Assembly: GCA_001515185.1 (NCBI GenBank)
Contig: LQHI01000065.1
Coordinates: 1 to 12,765 of the forward strand
DNA from: Hadesarchaea archaeon DG-33
GTDB lineage: Archaea > Hadarchaeota > Hadarchaeia > Hadarchaeales > Hadarchaeaceae
DNA length: 12,765 bases
Reading direction: 5' to 3'
The position numbers were made by a program, and so were the translations under genes. How positions within the stretch are numbered: position 1 is the stretch's first letter; each line of letters opens with the position of its first letter. A model generated the notes under the pieces. The model was not told where the DNA came from and did not search any database. It worked only from the letters and a program-made list of their open reading frames with translations. Shown one piece after another: positions 6,071-12,660 of this stretch.

Positions 6071-6349
6071 CTAAATAACAAAAAGTGTAGTTAAGGTTAT
6101 CACCCAAGAAATTATTCCAAACGTAAGCTCTTGCCCCTCAACCTTTTCCAAGTAGGCATAATAGTTCCATGTGATATGGGAAATGGTCGCTGCCCCGTAC
6201 GGAAGTACCAGACTTGGTAATCTCCATTCGCGATTCGCTCGCATCGAGAGCCAGATATCCCACCCAACCATCGCTGTCCAGAAAATATGGTTGAGGCTAG
6301 GTATCACCCGGTGGAGACCCGGCGAGTACTCGACAAAGCCTTCCCACAA
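6071..6349 (-). pseudogene. C-terminal fragment of a PrsW-like membrane metalloprotease
   Basis: 92 codons from a TTG without a ribosome site; an upstream stop lies 7 codons earlier. The segment PSLNHIFWTAMVG (17-29) resembles the PrsW motif in which a His lies in a helix ending in Gly, and ATISHITWNYY (54-64) resembles the closing HxxWN motif; both His residues are metal-ligand candidates. Two further hydrophobic helices follow (ELTFGIISWVITLTTLFVI). The first glutamate-rich motif and most membrane helices of the family are missing, so this is likely a 5'-deleted remnant. The break coincides with the change to AT-rich sequence near 6350. It converges with the amidase gene, 40 bases apart. 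The family call is from motif spacing only. Confidence 0.45.
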
Positions 6350-6394
6350 AAAAGAACGGTTTTTAGTTCAAAACTTTCCAAAAAAATTCGAAAA

Positions 6395-6404
6395 ACTTTT
6401 ATAG
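6395..6404. promoter_or_regulatory. TATA-like element
   Basis: The core ACTTTTATAG reads as CTATAAAAGT on the minus strand, a good archaeal TATA box about 50 bases before the PrsW fragment. Read on the plus strand it would serve a start near 6425, followed by GGAGG at 6433-6437; however, the ATG at 6439 is only one base away and opens just 12 codons. Confidence 0.35.
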
Positions 6405-6582
6405 AAGTAAATTGTACCATTCTCAGATAGTTGGAGGTATGAATAAATTAAAAAGTGTAGGCGGCGAGCGATGGTGACGCTGTTTCATCAGCTTTCAGAA
6501 TCCTGCATGAACATAACAATTGAACAGGATCTACATGAACAAAAACTTAAAACTTTAAAACAAATTTATGGGAGGGGGTATC

Positions 6583-6669
6583 GTGCTTGATACAAACCTT
6601 TTTGAGATAGACCCACATCCAATTAAATGTGGGCACCCGCGGGCCCACCACTCAATTTATTTGAAATGA
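6583..6669 (+). CDS. Tiny ORF, 28 aa, possible leader peptide or gene remnant
   Basis: GTG at 6583 follows a very strong ribosome site, GGGAGGGGG (6570-6578), at a good distance. The peptide begins MLDTNLFEIDPHPIKCGHPR and has a Cys and several His residues near its end. Two alternative hairpins lie inside its second half (6612-6648). It may be a leader for the gene at 6815, or the start of a gene cut short. No homologue recognised. Confidence 0.35.
   Translation: MLDTNLFEIDPHPIKCGHPRAHHSIYLK
6612..6648. repeat. Two mutually exclusive hairpins
   Basis: CCCACAT (6612-6618) can pair with ATGTGGG (6627-6633), loop of 8. The GTGGGC at 6629-6634 can instead pair with GCCCAC (6643-6648), loop of 8. 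The two stems share GTGGG, so only one can form at a time. Confidence 0.5.
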
Positions 6670-6814
6670 GCAAGATTCGAGTTTCTCTTGGTTACTCAGC
6701 GTTGCGTCACGAGGGCAAAAGTCACTTGTTTTACTAAAATTTGATTTGAGATTGGATTTATACGCATGCGGGAATACTGTTTTTGGCAACTCGACCAAAA
6801 AGGAGGTGAATAAT

Positions 6815-7189
6815 TTGATTGAAAGACGCGAGCCAGTTCCACCAGCAAAGAGAACCGTTAAAGGTTGGTACACCGTGCTTGCGCTCTCGTATGGAAGAAA
6901 TGGCACTGTTGAAACATGGGTTAAAATCGGCGGTAAGAGATATAGTGATAAAAAGACAGGATCTGGCAACATACGGGCCGAGATTCTTAAAATAGGCCAC
7001 ACAGGCTGGAAGTGGACATGGTTAGGGCCTCGACGTAAAAGGGTAACGATAGAAGCTCAAGCTTATGCAAAAGTGAAGTCAGTACCCGCTGAAGCCGGTC
7101 CTTGGTATCACAGGGAAAAGGGCGATCCCACTCATGTGAGAATCTTTGATGGCATAGCTGATGCAGCTAGACTTCTAGGGATAGATTAG
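6815..7189 (+). CDS. Unknown basic protein, 124 aa
   Basis: The start is TTG at 6815, because AGGAGGTGA (6801-6809) lies 5 bases before it; the longer frame from 6746 lacks any such site. The protein begins with a short Arg/Pro-rich part (IERREPVPPAKR), followed by strand-like segments GWYTVLALSYGRNGTVETWV and an RYSDKKTGSGNI loop, a Trp-rich centre (GHTGWKWTWLGPRRKR), and a C-terminal helix (IFDGIADAARLLGID). It is small, basic and aromatic, with no signal peptide or membrane helix. I do not recognise a family. It converges with the cofE-like gene, 19 bases apart, and its codon use is somewhat more AT-rich than the pathway genes to the right, so it may belong to the accessory zone. Confidence 0.65.
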   Translation: MIERREPVPPAKRTVKGWYTVLALSYGRNGTVETWVKIGGKRYSDKKTGSGNIRAEILKIGHTGWKWTWLGPRRKRVTIEAQAYAKVKSVPAEAGPWYHREKGDPTHVRIFDGIADAARLLGID

Positions 7190-7208
7190 TATTTTCTAGT
7201 CTCTACTG

Positions 7209-7970
7209 CTAAGATTTCTTCGAAAGCTTCAGCATATCAGAATAAATGCACCGCTTGGGCGAAATCTTCGGCGAGCGCTTCGTCTTTTCGACGAGTTCGA
7301 CCCCGGTCCCCCGCACTACTGCGACGGGGACCCCCTCGGCGGCCTCGCCCATTACAGCTTGCGCCGCTGTGGCAAGCTGGTCCGCGAGCGCCCGAAATGT
7401 CACACGGAGCGGCTTGCCGTAGAGGTCGTGCTGCCCCCGACAATCTACGATAGGTTCCAATCCCGCCACCCCTATTGCTTGACCAATGGTTCCCAGGCGA
7501 AGGGGCTTGACGTTACTGTCGGCGATGATTACTCCAACTCTGGCGTTAGTCCTCCGTGCGATTGTTTGCTGCAGTTCCCTCGCGGCTCGGTTTGGGTTTG
7601 TGGGCATGAGCACAACATGGCCGAGTGGGGCATTTGAGCTATCCACCCCCGCGTTCGCGCAAATCACCCCGCTTTTCAACGTTAGAATAACGTCCTTCGA
7701 AATGCTGAGCACGCGCTTCGCCTCGCGCAGCACGAGCTCGACGAACTCCGGGTCCTGACCGCTCTTCGCCGCAATTTTCCTAGCGCGCGTCGATGGGCGG
7801 ACGCTTGCAAGTTCTCGCACTCGGCCCTGCGCAGTCGCGATAACCTTCGAGGAAATCACGATGATATCCCCATCCCGAAGGCCGCCAACCTGCTCAGCCG
7901 CTCTCGTTATCATCGCCGACAAGTCGTCTCCGGACTTAATCAGCGGCATGTTCAAACCTAGAACTTTCAT
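7209..7970 (-). CDS. Divergent CofE-family (F420-0:gamma-glutamyl ligase-like) protein
   Basis: 253 aa, full length for the family. It keeps GVICANAGVDSSN (101-113) with metal-site Asp110, GxAIGVAGLEPIVDCRG (163-179), DLYGKPLRVT and MGEAAEGVPVAVVRG (207 on, with Glu209/Glu212). The core SDTxGRxxR motif of canonical CofE is altered to ADSNVKPLR (150-158): Thr to Ser, and GR to VK. This change lies in the nucleotide and metal site, so substrate or activity may differ. CofE adds glutamate to F420-0 using GTP. The window also has a canonical copy at 11842, so this one is a paralogue. It is coupled to the DHPS gene: its ATG overlaps the DHPS stop (ATGA) and its site GGAGGG is within the DHPS end. 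A role in making the pterin cofactor is therefore plausible but unproven. Confidence 0.8.
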   Translation of the reverse strand: MKVLGLNMPLIKSGDDLSAMITRAAEQVGGLRDGDIIVISSKVIATAQGRVRELASVRPSTRARKIAAKSGQDPEFVELVLREAKRVLSISKDVILTLKSGVICANAGVDSSNAPLGHVVLMPTNPNRAARELQQTIARRTNARVGVIIADSNVKPLRLGTIGQAIGVAGLEPIVDCRGQHDLYGKPLRVTFRALADQLATAAQAVMGEAAEGVPVAVVRGTGVELVEKTKRSPKISPKRCIYSDMLKLSKKS

Positions 7971-8848
7971 ATCATCCCTCCTGCATCTCGAATCGCTTCA
8001 GCCAACCGAACGGCTTGGAGCGTTTCTTTCACATCGTGAGTCCTAACCACGCTGACGCCGTTGAGCACAGCTATCGCAGTCGCGGCGAGCGAGCCAACGA
8101 GACGATCGGCTGGGTCGGGTAGGTTAAGCACTTTACCGATGAAAGTTTTCCTCGATATCCCGAGGCAGATTGGGCGTTTCAACCCCTTCAGCCTCCCTAG
8201 TTCAGCTATGATTTTTAAATCAAAAAGAGTTGCGGTAGGGTAAGCCCGTTTTCCGTGCGGCTCGTTCGCGCGTTTGCCCAACCTCTCGAGCCTAGCTGGC
8301 CAGTACCCAATCGCTGGATCGAGGACGACTTTTTTGAGTTGGATGCCGCGCTCACGGCATATGTGCAGGCTTTCCCCGAGGGCTTGACGGATATCGTCGA
8401 TTTTGCAGACATCTCCAGGAGCGCGCTTCGCCGCCATCAGCACAGCTGAGCAACCAGCGCTGGCGATGATCTCAGCCATCTTGGGGTCCGACTTGAGCCC
8501 GCTGATGTCGTTAATCACAGTCGCCCCGGTGCTGATGGCCGCCTCTGCAATTTCCGCTCGTTGAGTGTCGGCCGAAATGGGAGCATCGAACTCGCGAGCC
8601 AGAACTCTGATTATCGGGATTAACTCATGCATTTCCCGTTCAGCCGAGATTGGTTTCGACCTAGGCCCCGTGCCTATCGCTCCTACATCGATGATGCGGG
8701 CGCCCTCCTCGATCGCCTTCGAGACCCTTCCAACGGCTTCTCGCTCACTTCGAACGATTGAACCCTTGTAGAAGGAGTCGGGACTCAGGTTGAGAGCATA
8801 AACTATCGCCACGGGCATGCCGTCACCGACCTCCACCTTGCCCAGCAT
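7967..8848 (-). CDS. Archaeal dihydropteroate synthase-type enzyme (H4MPT biosynthesis)
   Basis: 293 aa from ATG 8848. Pterin-binding TIM-barrel motifs: ALNLSPDSFYKGS (18-30, the NxSPDSF loop), DVGAIGTGPRS (54-64), SADTQRAE with Asp94, INDISG with Asn113-Asp114, LDPAIGYW, LGISRKTFIG (the SRK loop) and VRTHDVKET at the end. These are the standard DHPS blocks in the standard order. In folate-using organisms the enzyme joins the pterin to p-aminobenzoate; in H4MPT archaea the acceptor is expected to be a ribofuranosyl-aminobenzene phosphate. This fits the Mer gene in this window. Start: ATG 8848 gives the family-like opening MLGKVEVGDGMPV; a TTG at 8911 would add 21 residues without a ribosome site. 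It is the first gene of a coupled pair with the CofE-like protein. Confidence 0.85.
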   Translation of the reverse strand: MLGKVEVGDGMPVAIVYALNLSPDSFYKGSIVRSEREAVGRVSKAIEEGARIIDVGAIGTGPRSKPISAEREMHELIPIIRVLAREFDAPISADTQRAEIAEAAISTGATVINDISGLKSDPKMAEIIASAGCSAVLMAAKRAPGDVCKIDDIRQALGESLHICRERGIQLKKVVLDPAIGYWPARLERLGKRANEPHGKRAYPTATLFDLKIIAELGRLKGLKRPICLGISRKTFIGKVLNLPDPADRLVGSLAATAIAVLNGVSVVRTHDVKETLQAVRLAEAIRDAGGMI

Positions 8849-9141
8849 TGCTTCCGCCAGGGGATCACGCTCGGCTAGAACTGGGGCAGCGCGAATAAAG
8901 CTTTGACGCAAAAAAGACTCGAATAGTGTGAAACTGCCCGAGCATGCTCAAGCCAGCCTGTCAATCAATTAATTTTCGTTTGTACAAATAAATCATTTTT
9001 TGTAATGCCGTTGTTTCGAATTCTAGCATCCACGATCGAACAGCGTGCGGAGAACTCTTCTAGGTGGTGCTTTTGATGGCCCGATGTGTGTTAATTCATA
9101 AAACTTAAAGTTCACAATTCCAAATCGCTAAGGGGGTGCAC
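8849..9141. other. Divergent intergenic region with promoter elements
   Basis: It separates the DHPS pair (minus) from the FrhB-like gene (plus). It holds a perfect 10-bp palindrome GAGCATGCTC at 8940-8949, an AT-rich stretch on the DHPS side (8966-9002) with TATA-like AAAATTAATTG on the minus strand, and AAACTTAAAG at 9101-9110 as a likely TATA box for the plus strand, with an expected start near 9132. No RNA gene seen. Confidence 0.45.
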
Positions 9142-9243
9142 GTGAAAGAACTTCACCTTGCTCATACTTTATCAGTTGGAAATACAGAGATTTTACAGGA
9201 TGTTATCACTCGAGGTGGTGAGGATGGCCAAAGTATTCAGTGA
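9142..9243 (+). CDS. Upstream ORF, 33 aa, overlapping the FrhB-like start
   Basis: GTG at 9142 sits behind AAGGGGGTG (9130-9137), one of the strongest ribosome sites in the window, about 30 bases after a TATA-like box. The peptide MKELHLAHTLSVGNTEILQD and onward ends at TGA 9241-9243, inside the FrhB-like gene (start 9224), in another frame. It could be a regulatory leader whose translation couples to the next gene, or a gene remnant. No family recognised. Confidence 0.4.
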   Translation: MKELHLAHTLSVGNTEILQDVITRGGEDGQSIQ

Positions 9244-10414
9244 CCTCATAAAGGAAGTGACGACCCCTGGTTACTGTCTCGCCTGCGGGGCATGTGTCGC
9301 CTCCTGCCCATTCGAGTGCCTCGAGATGGAAGGGGGGACACCAGCTTTAAAGAAGGCGTGCGTAAACTGCGGCATATGCTACGATGAGTGTCCGCAGGTG
9401 ATTGATTCGAGGCAGCTTGAGCAAAAAATTTTTGGAAGAAGGGCTTCGGACGAGGAGGTGTTCGGTATCTATCAACGAGCGCTTTCGGTCGAGGCGAGGT
9501 CTCCCGACATCAAAGCGAGCGCCCAAGATGGCGGGGCGGTCACCGCACTTTTGGCGTCGCTCCTTGAAGGCGGGTTTATCGATGGCGCAATCGTGATGGG
9601 CGTGGGTTCTCTGCCGTGGCAGCCCACCCCGAGGGTTGCGACGGTCCGCAAGGAGCTCATAGAGTGCGCGGGCACGAAGTATGCGATGGGGCCGCTCTTC
9701 TTGGGGCTGCGAGATGCCGTTGACCTGCACTACTGCTCGCGAGTGGCAGTCGTCGGCACGCCCTGCCAGATCATCGCCTCGCGCCGGATGCAGCTCTCGC
9801 AGCTGACCAACCGCCGCTTGGGTGGGACGATCACGCTCCGCCTAGGGTTGTTTTGTGCTCACGCTTTTGAATACGAGAAATTTTACAGGGGCGTCATCCA
9901 GAATCAGCTCCGCACACCCCTCACCGAGGTTGTGAAGTTCGACAGTAAACGGGGGCGGTTCATCATCTACCGCAGGCACAAGCCAAGGCGCGAGCTTGCT
10001 CTAGAGGCGGTGCGGCGGTACGTTTGCTCGCCGTGCAAAGTGTGTATGGACTTCGCGGCTGAACTTGCGGACATCTCGGTGGGTTCGGAAGGGTCGCCCC
10101 TCGGCAGGTCTACGGTGCTCATCCGGACGCAAACCGGCTCCGAGGCCTTCGATATTGCCCGGAGATTTAGGGAACTTGATGTGCTCGAGCTTGAGAAGGT
10201 CAAGCCCGGTATCGAGGCGATCAGAAAGGCCTCGAAGGAGAAGAAGCTCAAGGCTGCGAAGGAGTTCCAGCGGCTCAAGCTGCGGCTTATAGATTTTCAA
10301 AAAAAGGGAGCGCGCGTGCCGAAGAGACACCTACCGATATGGGCGCAGGAAAAACCGTCAGTTCCTAAGGAAGAAGAGTCTTTGGAGCCGATAGCGGAGA
10401 TCCGCAAACTTTAG
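9224..10414 (+). CDS. FrhB-family F420 oxidoreductase with two 4Fe-4S clusters
   Basis: 396 aa. The N-terminus is a 2[4Fe-4S] ferredoxin: CLACGACVASCP (18-29) and CVNCGICYDECP (46-57). The FrhB domain follows: AQDGGAVTALLASLLEGG (100-117), IDGAIV, the loop GTPCQI (178-183), and CSPCKVCMDFAAELADISVG (267-286), which can bind a further cluster. The family binds FAD and exchanges electrons between iron-sulfur centres and F420. The gene stands alone without hydrogenase subunits, so a ferredoxin:F420 or FpoF/FqoF-like role is more likely than a true hydrogenase subunit. The last 60 residues are a Lys/Glu-rich helix and a Pro/Glu tail of unknown purpose. Start: ATG 9224 with GAGGTGG (9212-9218) in front; a longer frame begins at 9158 but lacks one. 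F420H2 produced here could feed Mer. Confidence 0.85.
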   Translation: MAKVFSDLIKEVTTPGYCLACGACVASCPFECLEMEGGTPALKKACVNCGICYDECPQVIDSRQLEQKIFGRRASDEEVFGIYQRALSVEARSPDIKASAQDGGAVTALLASLLEGGFIDGAIVMGVGSLPWQPTPRVATVRKELIECAGTKYAMGPLFLGLRDAVDLHYCSRVAVVGTPCQIIASRRMQLSQLTNRRLGGTITLRLGLFCAHAFEYEKFYRGVIQNQLRTPLTEVVKFDSKRGRFIIYRRHKPRRELALEAVRRYVCSPCKVCMDFAAELADISVGSEGSPLGRSTVLIRTQTGSEAFDIARRFRELDVLELEKVKPGIEAIRKASKEKKLKAAKEFQRLKLRLIDFQKKGARVPKRHLPIWAQEKPSVPKEEESLEPIAEIRKL

Positions 10415-10423
10415 TTATGCGGG

Positions 10424-10450
10424 TTTGAACTTGGTGAGATGAAGTTCAAA
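10424..10450. repeat. Perfect hairpin after the FrhB-like gene
   Basis: TTTGAACTT (10424-10432) pairs with AAGTTCAAA (10442-10450) around a 9-nt loop, ten bases after the stop codon. There is no oligo-T tract, so it may be a 3'-end structure or an operator for the small gene at 10493 rather than a terminator. Confidence 0.6.
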
Positions 10451-10492
10451 TGGTAACAATGTTCATTTGAAAAATACATCTGGGGGCAAAAT

Positions 10493-10687
10493 TTGAAATC
10501 TGACGTGTCCAAGCGGGAAAAACTCGAGGATTTCAGGAGGAAGGTGAGGGAGGTCAGGGCGAGGGAATGGAAGAGGGATGCCATCCGCGCTAGGCGGTTC
10601 ACGGGGGAGGAAACCTTCCAGCAGGGGATCGACTTGATCAAATTTGCTATACATATTCACGAGGCGGCTGAACGTGCGGGAAATTGA
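10493..10687 (+). CDS. Small helical protein, 64 aa, unknown
   Basis: The start is TTG at 10493 with GGGGG (10482-10486) six bases before. The first 35 residues are highly charged and helical (SKREKLEDFRRKVREVRARE and on), and the last 30 read EETFQQGIDLIKFAIHIHEAAERAG, an amphipathic helix. The pattern suggests an alpha-hairpin or coiled-coil protein that might bind a partner or nucleic acid; I do not recognise it. Codon use matches the neighbouring genes, which supports it being real. It follows the FrhB-like gene by 78 bases, separated by the hairpin at 10424-10450, and converges with mer. Confidence 0.65.
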   Translation: MKSDVSKREKLEDFRRKVREVRAREWKRDAIRARRFTGEETFQQGIDLIKFAIHIHEAAERAGN

Positions 10688-10805
10688 TGAGATATTGTTG
10701 CTCGTGTGCGAATTCAAGGATTTATGAGGAATTGAAAAATTTTATCGTAAATTTGGATTTCAACCATTTGTTTACCAGTAATGATTTCTATGTTTGGAGA
10801 AGCAG

Positions 10806-10810
10806 AAAAA
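10806..10810 (-). terminator. Oligo-T tract after mer
   Basis: The minus strand reads TTTAAATTTTTCTGC about 25 bases after the mer stop codon. Archaeal termination often uses such short T runs. Confidence 0.3.
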
Positions 10811-10836
10811 TTTAAACTAATTATGTAGTGGCACGG

Positions 10837-11814
10837 CTAAAGCAGCGCCTTTGCAATCGATCGCACGGCCCTAGCCGGCTCGGGCCCCATCGGTGACCCC
10901 ATCACCGTTCGGGTTATGCCCAAGCGTTTCAATTCCTCGATGCGCGCGGCGAGTTCATCGACCGTGCCGCAGACCGAGAATGCGTCTATCATGCGTTCGG
11001 TTACCGCCGCGCGGGCCTTTTTCAGCTCCCCGACCCTGAGCAGGCGGCGGATCGACTCAACTTTCTCGACCTCGATTCCGTGACGCTCGAGCGATGCGCG
11101 GGGGGCGGACGAAGTCACGAACGAAACCACCCCACGAACTACGTCCCTCGCTCTCTTCAAATCGCCCCCGACCGACACGACCAGATACGCGACGAAATCG
11201 AATGTTTTGGAGTTCCTCCCGCTCGAGCGCAGTCCCCTCTCGATGTATCTGATGGATTCTTGGATGTCATCTGGGTGCGAGGCGTTGATGTGGGCTCCAT
11301 CGGCGACCGAACCCGCGAGCTCGAGCATGCGCCGCCGCCGCCCGCCGATGTAGACGGGAATCTTATCCTCTGGCTTGAACCTGAGTCCCGCGTTCCTGCA
11401 CGAGAAGAGCTCTCCCTCGAAGCTCACGCGGTTCCCGGCGAGGAGTTCGCGCACGATGTGGACGGCTTCTCGCACCGCCGTGACTGGCTTCCGTTGCTCT
11501 ATCCCGACCGTTGCGAGGAAGAAAGGGTCACCCGCGGAAATCCCCAGCAGCGCCCGCCCGCGTGAAATTTCGTTGAGGGTCGCGACGGCAGCTGCGGTCA
11601 CGGTGGGATGGACTAGGTAGGGGTTCGTCACGCCCGGGCCCAGCTTCACCTGGCGTGTCTCGAGCGCGAGTTGGGTGAGCACAGGGTAAATGTAGCGGTT
11701 GTGGTAGTGGTCGCAGACCCAGATCTGCTCGAAGCCGGAGCGCTCGACCAATCGGGCCAGCTTGACCAGTGCGTCTAGCTTCAGGTAAGGAACGAATTCA
11801 ACACCGAATTTCAT
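10837..11814 (-). CDS. mer: 5,10-methylene-H4MPT reductase (F420-dependent)
   Basis: 325 aa, the usual length for Mer. It belongs to the bacterial-luciferase-like F420 enzymes: N-terminal KFGVEFVPY strand, SGFEQIWVCDHYHNRYIYPV (26-45), VKLGPGVTNPYLVHPT (56-71, containing the region of the family's non-prolyl cis peptide), GRALLGISAGDPFFL, IPVYIGGRRRRMLELAG and ADGAHINASHP. Mer catalyses the reversible reduction of methylene-H4MPT to methyl-H4MPT with F420H2, in the cytoplasm, as part of methanogenesis or the methyl branch of the Wood-Ljungdahl path. Start: ATG 11814, with AGAGGGT upstream; the frame is open much further (to 12426), but that part is only the reverse of cofE. It is divergent from cofE with 27 bases between. 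Arg-rich surface stretches and high G+C third positions are typical of its neighbours. Confidence 0.92.
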   Translation of the reverse strand: MKFGVEFVPYLKLDALVKLARLVERSGFEQIWVCDHYHNRYIYPVLTQLALETRQVKLGPGVTNPYLVHPTVTAAAVATLNEISRGRALLGISAGDPFFLATVGIEQRKPVTAVREAVHIVRELLAGNRVSFEGELFSCRNAGLRFKPEDKIPVYIGGRRRRMLELAGSVADGAHINASHPDDIQESIRYIERGLRSSGRNSKTFDFVAYLVVSVGGDLKRARDVVRGVVSFVTSSAPRASLERHGIEVEKVESIRRLLRVGELKKARAAVTERMIDAFSVCGTVDELAARIEELKRLGITRTVMGSPMGPEPARAVRSIAKALL

Positions 11815-11827
11815 CTCGACCCTCTTC

Positions 11828-11856
11828 GGATTTAAGGCAGCGTGGCTAAAATAGCC
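11828..11856. promoter_or_regulatory. Compact divergent promoter of mer and cofE
   Basis: GGCTAAAATAGCC (11844-11856) is a perfect palindrome with 5-bp arms. On the minus strand its core CTATTTTAG could be the TATA box of mer (expected start near 11825). On the plus strand GATTTAAGG (11829-11837) could be the TATA box of cofE, with a start near 11858. If so, cofE translation would begin at GTG 11857 or 11866 rather than 11842. Confidence 0.4.
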
Positions 11857-12609
11857 GTGGGTGGCCGAGTGCAGCTCATCGCGCTCAAGGGGTTGCCGAT
11901 GGTGAAAAAGGGCGACCGGGTGGATAAACTCATCGTGGACGCGGCGCAAAAACAGGGGTTGCGCCTGGAGGACGGAGATGTTCTCGTCATCGCGCAGACG
12001 ATAGTTTCGAAGGCGGAGGGAAGTGTTGTCGACCTGCGCAAGGTAAAGCCGAGCAAAAAGGCCGAACAGATAGCGGCACGACTTGACAAGGATCCACGCG
12101 AGGTTGAGGTAATTTTGCAGCAATCCAGTGAAATCGTGAGGCTTGGGTACGTGATAATTTCGCGCACCAAGCACGGCTTCGTCTGCGCGAATGCCGGCGT
12201 CGATCACTCGAATGTCGACCCGGAGCATGTCACGACTCTGCCCGATGACCCCGATGCGAGCGCTGCCAGAATTCGGGATTTCATCAAAAGTGAACTTGGC
12301 GCGGAAGTCTCGGTAATCATATCCGATACTCAAGGGCGGACCTTCAGAATGGGCTGTGTTGGCGTTGCGATTGGCGTCGCTGGAATGAATCCGCTTCTCG
12401 ACCTGCGGGGCAAGCGAGACCTTCACGACAGAGAGCTCCGCGTGACGATAACTTCCCCCGCCGACGCTTTGGCTGCGGCAGCTGTCTCCGTCATGGGGGA
12501 AGCAAGCGAGGGTACTCCTGTAGTGGTGGTTAAGGGGGCAATCTACGAGCGAAAAAACGGGAACGCGAGGGAGCTCGTGATGCCGCCGGAGCGGGATCTA
12601 TTCAGGTAA
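11842..12609 (+). CDS. cofE: Coenzyme F420-0:L-glutamate ligase
   Basis: 255 aa from GTG 11842. It carries all canonical CofE blocks: GLPMVKKGD (17-25), GFVCANAGVDHSN (112-124) with metal-site Asp121, VIISDTQGRTFRMG (158-171) with Asp162 and Thr163, AIGVAGMNPLLDLRG (176-190), and MGEASEGTPVVVVKG (218 on) with Glu220/Glu223. The enzyme adds glutamates to F420-0 with GTP to give F420-1 and F420-2 (or longer). It is the standard copy, in contrast to the paralogue at 7209. Three starts are possible: GTG 11842 (weak site), GTG 11857 and GTG 11866; the last gives the family-like opening MQLIALKGLPMV and agrees with the TATA-like box at about 11833. It is divergent from mer, an F420-dependent enzyme, so making the cofactor and using it may be co-regulated. 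Confidence 0.9.
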   Translation: MAKIAVGGRVQLIALKGLPMVKKGDRVDKLIVDAAQKQGLRLEDGDVLVIAQTIVSKAEGSVVDLRKVKPSKKAEQIAARLDKDPREVEVILQQSSEIVRLGYVIISRTKHGFVCANAGVDHSNVDPEHVTTLPDDPDASAARIRDFIKSELGAEVSVIISDTQGRTFRMGCVGVAIGVAGMNPLLDLRGKRDLHDRELRVTITSPADALAAAAVSVMGEASEGTPVVVVKGAIYERKNGNARELVMPPERDLFR

Positions 12610-12616
12610 CCGAGAC

Positions 12617-12625
12617 TATTTTTTA
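12617..12625 (+). terminator. Oligo-T terminator after cofE
   Basis: TATTTTTTA, six T in a row, about 10 bases after the cofE stop. It is placed as expected for archaeal termination between converging genes. Confidence 0.45.
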
Positions 12626-12660
12626 CTATTACACTAGCCGATTCGACCGCCCTAAGAAAT

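Larger units (their letters stand above)
6350..6814. other. AT-rich stretch without a convincing long gene
   Basis: Besides the elements listed separately it contains a 12-codon ORF at 6439 and a 39-codon ORF at 6471-6590 (ATG, no clear ribosome site). Neither has supporting signs. Several TATA-like runs (for example CTTTAAAAC near 6553-6561 and TTTATA near 6758) suggest a promoter-rich or decayed region. Confidence 0.4.

Noticed and set aside
5566..6081. 171-codon minus-strand frame opposite the amidase
   Set aside because: The plus strand carries the amidase signature; the reverse frame has no recognisable domain or ribosome site.
11815..12426. Upstream extension of the mer frame on the minus strand
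   Set aside because: It is the reverse complement of the well-supported cofE gene, and Mer homology begins at ATG 11814, which has its own ribosome site.
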